Positions 47,095 through 64,000 of a stretch of DNA of 64,000 bases are shown here, in pieces; the first letter of the stretch is position 1; each line of letters starts with the position of its first letter. Under the pieces are notes generated by a model. That model did not search any database, had not been told where the DNA came from, and worked only from the letters and a program-made list of their open reading frames with translations. This stretch comes from Liolophura sinensis (taxonomy: Eukaryota > Mollusca > Polyplacophora > Chitonida > Chitonidae). Position numbers and translations under genes: made by a program. Location of the stretch: assembly GCF_032854445.1 (NCBI RefSeq), contig NC_088301.1:22561808-22625807 (forward strand), written 5' to 3'.

Positions 47095-47415
47095 AACACC
47101 GCCGTAGCGGTGTTTGCTGCGTAACTATGGAGGGCCAAACTAACATTTAATCGAGAATTATCGATATCACTAATTGATTTTTTGATATCGATAAAAGAAT
47201 TACTGATATTGATAAATATTTATCGATATCAATAAATATTTATCGATATCGATTATTCATTTATTGATATCAATAATTCATTTATCGATATTGATAATTG
47301 TGTGCCATTTATCGATATCGATAAATGAATTAGCGATATCGATAAAATTGAATTAGCGATATCGGTAAATGAATTAGCGATATCGATAAATGTACTAGCG
47401 ATATCGATAAATAGT
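47095..47415. repeat. Cluster of TATCGATA-type palindromes
   Basis: A perfect short hairpin (aacaccgc cgta gcggtgtt, 47095-47114) is followed by about 260 bp in which atcgatatcgataaa-like blocks recur roughly every 22-28 bp, about ten times, joined by ttagcg or aattcattt. The octamer TATCGATA is the Drosophila DRE core. It is most simply a diverged tandem repeat. Confidence 0.75.
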
Positions 47416-47579
47416 GTTTCCGGTTTAGTTTCAATGGAAATGACTGTTCCTCCTACGTTGTTACGCTAGATAAAACCGAGGCTTATTTAAGATTATTGGT
47501 ACATTACATTTAAACTACCTTTGTGTGATCAACCGTTTTCGACATAAAGCTCCATCAGTAAACTCCAGTAACAAGATGA

Positions 47580-47585
47580 ATTTAT

Positions 47586-47616
<31 letters not shown>

Positions 47617-47655
47617 TTTGTTCAAGAATATTTCACATATACATTTTCGGCCAGC
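47580..47655 (-). mobile_element. SINE-A 3' fragment with (TTAG)n tail
   Basis: tttatttagttagttagtta repeats then ttcaagaatatttcacatat and cggccagcg. Confidence 0.65.
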
Positions 47656-47856
47656 GGATTATTACACATTTACACGAACAGGAAAAATTTCTTTTCTACT
47701 GCTAAAACACACTTTTAGTTTATTTCTCTTTCGCTTGGTAAACCAAAAACTGATAATTTACCCTATATTAGACGAAGGACTACACGTACTTTACCTGTAA
47801 AGTTAAGTTTTGTTGAGAAATGTGTATCATGGCGCAATGGTGCTGACTGGCTTACC

Positions 47857-48153
47857 TTTGCTAGTATTACTTTTACGCGGTGTAGGTAAGTCAGTCTCCA
47901 CGCCGACCATTTCTGTAATGCCTACATATGATGATAATGGTGCAGATCGTAAACGTATACGGGCCTGTACCTCGCCTTGAAGATCGCGGAGTGCCCTGTT
48001 CATTGAATTCACAGTGTCTGTTGACAACACTGAGCTTATCCATGTCAAGTTTTCCAAATCCTGGGACCATCTATTGTTTAAGTTATCCAAATTACCAATA
48101 TTTTGATGCAGTGTTCTTTCACCTCGAGTTATTGTGTTGTTTAGGACACGCAA
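47857..48153 (-). pseudogene. Unassigned ORF ending at a splice donor
   Basis: About 99 codons stay open and end exactly at a good donor (agcaaag|gtaagc, donor 47856). The peptide is rich in N, L, R and S (for example NLDNLNNRWSQDLENLTW and RALRDLQGEVQAR), with heptad-like spacing of leucines, so a coiled coil is possible. There is no ATG at its start, and the upstream end abuts the inverted-repeat element at 48154. I do not recognise the family. It may be an exon fragment cut off by the insertion. Confidence 0.3.
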
Positions 48154-48638
48154 ACTTTACCCCGAGTTAGTAGACTTATCGCCGGGTTAGCCGCCAGTCA
48201 CAATTTTTCTTTTAAACACCGTTCGGGCAATAACGATTATCTCCCCAGAGTATTATATTCTACCTACATGGTGCGATCAACTCCCATAATCTTGTTTTTC
48301 ATATTTATTCGGTAATGACAACCCACAAACATTATAAAGTCGTGCTGAATATGCTGTATGCGGTTTCCTTAATTGTAGGCCTACATTTATGCCTGTCATT
48401 TTCTCTCGGGTCTATCTACATCCTTAGGCCTACTATATACAGACCTACCCAGATGACCTTGTCATTTTATTTGTCAAAATACATATAAAATAAGCTGATT
48501 TCTGTTAGTAGAATCCGTCTTACAAGCACGTATATCAACCATAATGCAGTATGAAAGCTGTTCTTCGGTCTTAAAGCAAGAGGTGATGCCATTTGGGTGA
48601 CTAACACGGGGATAAAGTCTGCTAACTCGAGGTAAAGT
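48154..48638. mobile_element. Inverted-repeat (MITE-like) element, about 485 bp
   Basis: The left end actttaccccgagttagtag continues acttatcgccgggttag; the right end, reverse-complemented, reads actttacctcgagttagcag then actttatccccgtgttag. Arms are about 40 bp at about 85 percent identity. No transposase inside. Confidence 0.72.
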
Positions 48639-48954
48639 ACATTCCCCCAACTTTGTGAACCAATGGGCAAGATGCATTCTAAATAACGCCATTTCTCCGG
48701 CAAAAAATATTTAGCACATAAATTTTTGTTTATTTATTTTTTCAAGTATTAACATTTTGATTGCGCAATAAATATATATACGTCAATTTCGTTTTCACAA
48801 GGATGCTAACATGTAAAAAGTATCTGTCAGGATGTCGAGTTCGTTGTCAATAACTTGCGAAATCCCCACCGTTTTTATTATTAAGTGAATCGATATATGT
48901 TTGTCATAAATTCTAGAAAAACAAAAACAAAAAAAATGGTGATTATTTAGACTC

Positions 48955-49165
48955 ATTTATTTATTGATTCATTGGTTTTTAGGACCCTGCGCAAGAACTT
49001 GTCACTTATACAACAGTGTACAGGTTTATGGGTCGAGGAAACCGAAACGCATGCCTGGAGTATTAAACTACCGCCCTTCGTCATGTATACATGCATGTAT
49101 CTAACAAAATTTGTGACAAAAAGTCGAACTATAACGAGAGTTGGACTCGAACATGCGACCTCACT
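48955..49165 (-). mobile_element. SINE-A copy, heavily decayed
   Basis: tttatttattgattcattgg, cacttatacaaca, ggtcgaggaaaccg and further on gagttggactcgaac as a B-box remnant. Confidence 0.5.
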
Positions 49166-49577
49166 GATCCAGGATTAGGTCCAAAGCACAGGTAAATTAA
49201 CCCTACCATTCATATTCTATAATCAATCCAACTGTTTTAGACTTTGTATAACATGAAGAGACACATTAAAAAAAACAACAACAACCAAAAAATACAACTA
49301 AAATAGTAAAACGAATTTAACAGAGTTTAAGTCATACCGTATTTAACAGAGAAATATGAGCAGTTTTTACTGTAAAAACAAAAAACACCGTTAATAAACG
49401 GTAGAAATATTTTTTCTTTCAAGCTTGAAAGTTTCGGAATGGTAAAGTAGTTCTATGCAATCACACTTAAACATATAAAAATGAGACAATGTGAGATCAT
49501 GTAAATGTATCATATTCAACCTTGATGAAAGGCTAAGCCTTTCAGAAGTTATATGGCTATTCTATTTTCCGTCCTCC

Positions 49578-49616
49578 GCACATTCTGCAACTATATTATA
49601 TAAATTAACTGGAAAG

Positions 49617-49704
<88 letters not shown>

Positions 49705-49742
49705 CTTTCCAGTTATTTATATAATATAGTTGCAGAATGTGC
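49578..49742. repeat. 40-bp inverted repeat enclosing (TA)n
   Basis: Left arm 49578-49617 (gcacattctgcaactatatt ... ggaaagtt) and right arm 49703-49742 (aactttccagtt ... gttgcagaatgtgc) are complementary with one deletion. The loop is about 85 bases of nearly pure TA. ORFs of tyrosine and isoleucine here are artefacts. Confidence 0.9.
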
Positions 49743-49791
49743 AGAATGTTAAATGTAACTCGCATATTCTTAATTCAACATAAAGGTTCTA

Positions 49792-49900
49792 TTAGACTAA
49801 CAAGAATATTATGTTGAATATGAACACAGTATTATGTTATAATAGCAGAAAGCAGAATACATTCTAGCATCATTCAGAAACAGGCTTTCTGTAACAGATT
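49792..49900 (+). mobile_element. MITE-like repeat (family D), copy 2
   Basis: agactaacaagaatattatg, tatgttataatagcag, aatacattctagcatcattc, gctttctgtaacagatt, similar to the reverse complement of 1735-1828. Confidence 0.5.
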
Positions 49901-50520
49901 AATTTTTGGAGTGCTAGGTTATTTATATTTTTATATAGCAGAAAACTTACGTGGATACATCTTACTGGGTAGATTTTCAGTACAAAAACTGACACTGAAA
50001 AATAAGGGGAACACAACCTGAAGTTTGCACGGAGACAGACAAAAATTATTGTTTTTTTGTTGTTGTTGCAGCTGTAAATTGCGCATCTCCCGTAATATAG
50101 AACGTTCATTTGCATGATAACTGGAAATTTACACTGACACATCATACGCAAGAGATTATTATGCACACCAAGAATATTTCTGTTCACACCCATTCTCCCA
50201 TGTTAAGCTCGACATTTAATTTACATACACAAAAATAATAAAAATGTACAAAATGGGACTGAACCAAAGAATATGTACTGGTATAGAATTTGCCCACAAC
50301 GTATATCTCAGGAATTCGTTCCTTTATACAAACTCGACTTTTGTGACAAAAGAATAAACCACGCCTCCTGCATGGTAACCGATGTACAGATCGCCAGGTT
50401 GTCGATCGAGTAACTCTTAGTAAGAATTGCTATGATTTTTCACTAGAGATTTTACTGAAAAAGGCCAACATGCATCGACATGCATCACAGAATGTGCCAA
50501 AACCAAATGCAATGGCAATG
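49901..50520. other. Spacer, 3' side of gene 2
   Basis: No gene or repeat recognised. If the gene 2 transcript ended beyond the tandem repeat, it would end here. Confidence 0.35.
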
Positions 50521-50984
50521 GTTTGTTTGATCACCCAGGTCTCTGTACGATCTTTGAGATGATACTGTACAGTCAACTTTTGGAACTGTTTGTTTAGTCA
50601 TCAAGTTCCCTGTATGGTGATTTCGATGATACTATATAATTTTCTTTGAACACTTTTTTTTATTTAGTGGTCAATTTCCCTATACGGTTATAACGGTTAT
50701 ACTGCGTAGTTTCCCTTTGAGCACTTTCAGTTTAGTCATCAATTTCCATAAACGGTTCTTGAGATGATACCGTATATTTTTCTTTGAACACTGTTTAGTC
50801 ATCCAATACCTAGTACGCTGAATGAGATGATACTGTTCAGTATTGTTTGTTTAGTCATCAATTTCCATAAACGGTTCTTGAGATGATACCGTATATTTTT
50901 CTTTGAACGCTGTTTGTTAAGTTATCCAGTTCCTTGTACGTGATTGCGATGATTCTGTATAAATTTTCTTTCAACACTGTTTGT

Positions 50985-61020
<10,036 letters not shown>

Positions 61021-61065
61021 AATGATTTGCTGTTGGGACTCTATGTTAAATAGTCTCTCCTCATA
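61021..61065 (-). other. 5' UTR part of gene 2 coding exon 1
   Basis: A good acceptor (gtttattttccag) ends at 61066, leaving 45 nt of 5' UTR before the ATG and implying a non-coding exon upstream. Confidence 0.6.
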
Positions 61066-61189
61066 CTGGAAAATAAACTAATATATTAGGTTAACCATAA
61101 CGTGAAAACATCATCGCCAATGCTTGGCTTTTTAAAAATAATTCAACTGCATTTTCATACATTTTAGCTTCACTATAAGGCTTGATTTT

Positions 61190-61320
61190 TATATGTTTAC
61201 TTATTTAACGTTGATCAACAGTATGGTGAGAGGAAACCGGGCAGATCTTGATGGGGGGTGGGGGTGGGGTGCGGGTTGCAGGCAGACTCACGACCATCCG
61301 AAAGTTACTGATTTTGAAGA
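61190..61320 (-). mobile_element. SINE-A fragment
   Basis: tttacttatttaacgttgat, cagtatggtgagaggaaacc, gggcagatcttg, a G-rich insertion, cacgaccatccgaaagttac. Confidence 0.65.
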
Positions 61321-61812
61321 AAAAATCCAGTTTATGACAAGGAGCAATTGTCCATACTTAAACTGAGCCATCTTTATCCTTGGTATATTTGAGCCTATAT
61401 TTTCTTTTTAAAGTGATATCAGTGGAATATGAGCTTTTAAAGAAAAAAATGAAAAAGGCGTTTTGGATCTGAAGTTTGAATATCAGTTCTCAGTGTGTTC
61501 TTGCAAAGAAAAATGGAGGAAGGAAGTGAACGGGATAGAAGGCTCATATTTATTACGAGTCGTCTTTTGTCCGTGTATCAATTTGCGGGGTACAATTCCG
61601 ATGCATTTTGATTTATTATTTAGTTTGTATAGTACAAATATGTGAGCCCAGATTTGAAAGTGTATCTTCTTCCTGTTACGTTTTGAGCATAAAGACCCAA
61701 GACTATAAAGACCTGGTAAAACACGGCTCCTCTCCCCCAATACCCCCACCTCCACCCAACATACACGAAATAAAATATTAATTCGCTTCAGTTTAGTTTG
61801 AACGTAGCTTAC

Positions 61813-61931
61813 CATGTAGCATACTAGTTACATTCGTTGATCGATGAAAAATGATATGATGTTGAACTCCATGTTTACTCCATATAACATCTTGCGGCTA
61901 AACCCAGGCTTGGTAATTCTGTGTGACGTCA
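61813..61931 (-). promoter_or_regulatory. Candidate first exon and CRE of gene 2
   Basis: A minus-strand donor (catg|gtaagc) ends at 61813; a perfect CRE palindrome TGACGTCA is at 61924-61931, on the upstream side. Plausible first exon plus core promoter region for gene 2, inference only. Confidence 0.35.
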
Positions 61932-62234
61932 GTATATGTCTGAAAGAAAGACGTTATGAGCAAATAAAAGTCTCAGACAAGAAATACATTAACTCCTGTA
62001 GAACATCTAGTCAGTCCGTGGTTTCCCAAGTGGACTACCCTTAAGGACCTTGTTACAGGGAGATTAGCAAGCGTCACTGAAAGAGACAGTAATGTGAGAC
62101 GTGTAGAAAAATGATGATAATTTCAACTAACCGTCTTTATTACCTTTAAAGCAAGTTAATAAGATCCAGAGACGGGATCACTTCGCTCGTTATGGTCAGC
62201 AAGTATTTTGAGAGACAACTTCATGCTATAAGCA

Positions 62235-62602
62235 CCGGCCCCGATAGCACAGTTGGTAGAGCGCCCGCTTCGGAGCTGGTAGATCCAGGATCAATCCTTG
62301 ATCGGGTCACACCTAAGACTTTAAAAGAGGAAGTTGTAACTTCCTCGCTTGGCGTTCAGCATGAAGGGGATAGTGCAACGACTGGTTGACCCGTATCAGT
62401 ATAATGGCTCGAGCGGGGCGGCTTACTTGCCTTCTGTAAGTCGCCTCAGTGAAGCAGCACTAAATAAAAGAGCGGTGGAAATCCGTCCTGCAACAAGGAG
62501 GCACATTACACGTACATGCACCCTAATGATTCCTTCGTCGTCATATGACTGAAAAATTGTTGAGTACGACGTTAAACCCCAAGCACTCACTCACTCACTC
62601 AC
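62235..62602 (+). mobile_element. SINE-B, full-length copy with target-site duplication
   Basis: tRNA-like head with A box tagcacagttgg (62245-62256) and B box ggatcaatcc (62288-62297); body with actggttgacccgtatcag, cgcctcagtgaagcagcact, cgtcgtcatatgactgaaaa; 3' end gttgagtacgacgttaaacc and a (tcac)n tail. A perfect 14-bp target-site duplication tcatgctataagca flanks it (62221-62234, 62603-62616). Young and complete at 368 bp. Confidence 0.95.
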
Positions 62603-62689
62603 TCATGCTATAAGCAGCCAGGCATATTTAGGCTGTGTCTAAACCCAAGATGAATCTAATTTTAATCATATAATAACTTGACACATAGG

Positions 62690-62960
62690 CCCATTGGCTC
62701 TCATATACTGGTTTGACTCATATATGAGCCTACTAACTTGATTCATGCACTGATTTGGATCATACGCATGCTGATTCGACCCATGCACTGACTGGACTCA
62801 TGCCTACTGACTCATTTACTGATTTTACTTGTATAGGCTTACTGACTCGACTCGTGTGTTGACCAGACCCCTCTACTGCCTTGACTCGTTTTCTGACTTG
62901 ACCCATCGACTTGATCTGTCCTGACTTGACCCCAGTATCGAGATGACTTGCTTCTACCCA
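62690..62960. repeat. Degenerate short tandem repeat
   Basis: Variants of tgactcatgcactgact and tactgacttgactc recur about every 14-18 bp. Strongly diverged. Confidence 0.6.
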
Positions 62961-63606
62961 CACGAATCAAGTAAGCTAACTAAAAATATGACCCAATGGT
63001 TAATGATTACGATACAAAGTAAATTAAAATACATACATATGACCAATAACATATGCACATGATCGATTTATGAGTTAGCCAGAATGGAAGATTTTATTAC
63101 ATCATATACTATTTTAATACTGTTCTCTATACTATACTTTTCATACTATACTCTTTTTTTGTACTATAACTGATAAACAATGAGTTACATTTCTGTAACA
63201 TTGCTGGGAAACTTCAAGTGGGCGGTTTGATAACAGCCTTGTAAGCAATTTAGAATACCAAATTGAATACGTCCATATCATAGGGATTATATCATTTATA
63301 GGGAGTATTGAATCAAAGTATAGCTGTAGTGATTATTACATTACGGGTTTAGAAAGCTGTAAATTACTGACAACTTCATGTGGACATATCGATTAGGGTT
63401 CTTGCTGGCATGGAACAACGTTAATACATATGGCTGGAAACGGGTCTTGTCCGAGAGCTCCAGGTGCTCATCTCAGTCAAAAAACACACAAAGTACAGGT
63501 TCAATCCTGCCCAAGGACAGGAAATTTGTACATTCACTTGGTCTCGGTGTTCGAGGAGTCCTGATGACAGTAAGCGGTCGACGACGCTGTTATAACTGTT
63601 TGAAGT
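62961..63606. other. Gene-free, nothing recognised
   Basis: AT-rich sequence with tactatact motifs near 63105-63160. Confidence 0.4.
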
Positions 63607-63754
63607 GGTCTCCGTGGCCCAGGTGGTTTGCACAATGGCCCAAGAACCTCTCAACAATGCGGTCGCAGTGAGTTCATGCCCGGCTCATGCCTCTCCTCTG
63701 ACAGCAACCTGCGGATGGTTTCTTGCCCAGTTTCTACCCACCATAATGCTGTAT
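63607..63754 (+). mobile_element. SINE-A copy with tRNA-like head, internally deleted
   Basis: ggtctccgtggcccaggtgg, aatgcggtcgcagtgagttc, tgacagcaacctgcggatgg, ctacccaccataatgctg. The 3' tail is lost. Confidence 0.85.
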
Positions 63755-64000
63755 CGACCATATGTGTCTTTCGATCACTCTTCCATACTCCTGACAGTAG
63801 TGCTTTTAGCAACTCCAAGTTTCCGACACACTCCCATACTCCTCACAGATGAGCTCTATGTACCCAGCCGTGTGATAACATGAGTGTCACGTATGATGGC
63901 ACAAAGTGTCGCGCCAGTGTGATATACTACATATCTAACACATCAGCTTTAGCGTGGTAAATATTAGCAATGGACATGGTAGCCTATAATCAGATCACGC
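63755..64000. other. Gene-free end of window
   Basis: Nothing recognised. Confidence 0.35.

Noticed and set aside
49491-49765. ORFs with long Tyr-Ile runs
   Set aside because: Translation of the (TA)n loop of an inverted repeat.
62235-62320. tRNA gene at the second SINE head
   Set aside because: It is the head of a complete SINE-B with target-site duplications.

Overview
This window is nuclear DNA of an invertebrate animal, most likely a mollusc or another lophotrochozoan. The protein-coding genes are split by long GT-AG introns. The DNA is AT-rich and littered with short tRNA-derived SINEs whose 3' ends (gtgttttacgccgtactcaa and, separately, gttgagtacgacgttaaac) resemble SINEs I know from mollusc genomes. 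The mollusc placement is from memory of those repeats and was not searched.

Two complete Src-family tyrosine kinase genes lie head to tail on the minus strand. The downstream one (gene 1) has ten coding exons between 5113 and 39185, predicted 516 aa. The upstream one (gene 2) has ten coding exons between 50985 and 61020, predicted 503 aa. I assembled both exon by exon; every junction keeps the frame and every intron is GT-AG. Both proteins have a myristoylation start (MGNC, MGCI), a proline-rich unique region, SH3, SH2, kinase domain and a C-terminal tail tyrosine. All nine coding introns sit at matching positions with the same phases (1,2,2,1,1,1,0,1,1), and the last two exons are 132 and 209 nt in both, so the pair is a tandem duplicate. 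They have diverged in function-determining motifs: gene 1 has HRDLAARN (Frk/Src42A-like), gene 2 has HRDLRAAN (Src/Fyn/Lyn-like) and a 3-residue longer activation loop.

Layout: 1-5112 is 3' flank of gene 1 with repeats; 5113-39436 is gene 1 (introns up to 13.3 kb with SINEs and minisatellites); about 43.98-44.1 kb holds a probable 5' UTR exon of gene 1 with a CTCF-like motif just upstream; 44-50.5 kb is the spacer between the kinases (SINEs, a TATCGATA cluster, an inverted-repeat element, one unexplained ORF ending at a splice donor, and a (TA)n palindrome); 50.5-61.07 kb is gene 2; 61.8-61.95 kb may hold its 5' UTR exon and promoter; the rest is intergenic with a full-length SINE.

The most unusual finding is at the 3' end of gene 2. 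The stretch encoding the regulatory tail (SSQAPYRELDD and the stop) is the last of about eight 67-bp tandem units that run through the 3' UTR or flank. Several non-coding units still spell tail-like peptides ending in a stop, and two of them replace the tyrosine codon by phenylalanine. Second, two separate minisatellites (69 bp x 16 and 46 bp x about 10.5) inside gene 1 introns have monomers that match internal pieces of the two local SINE families.
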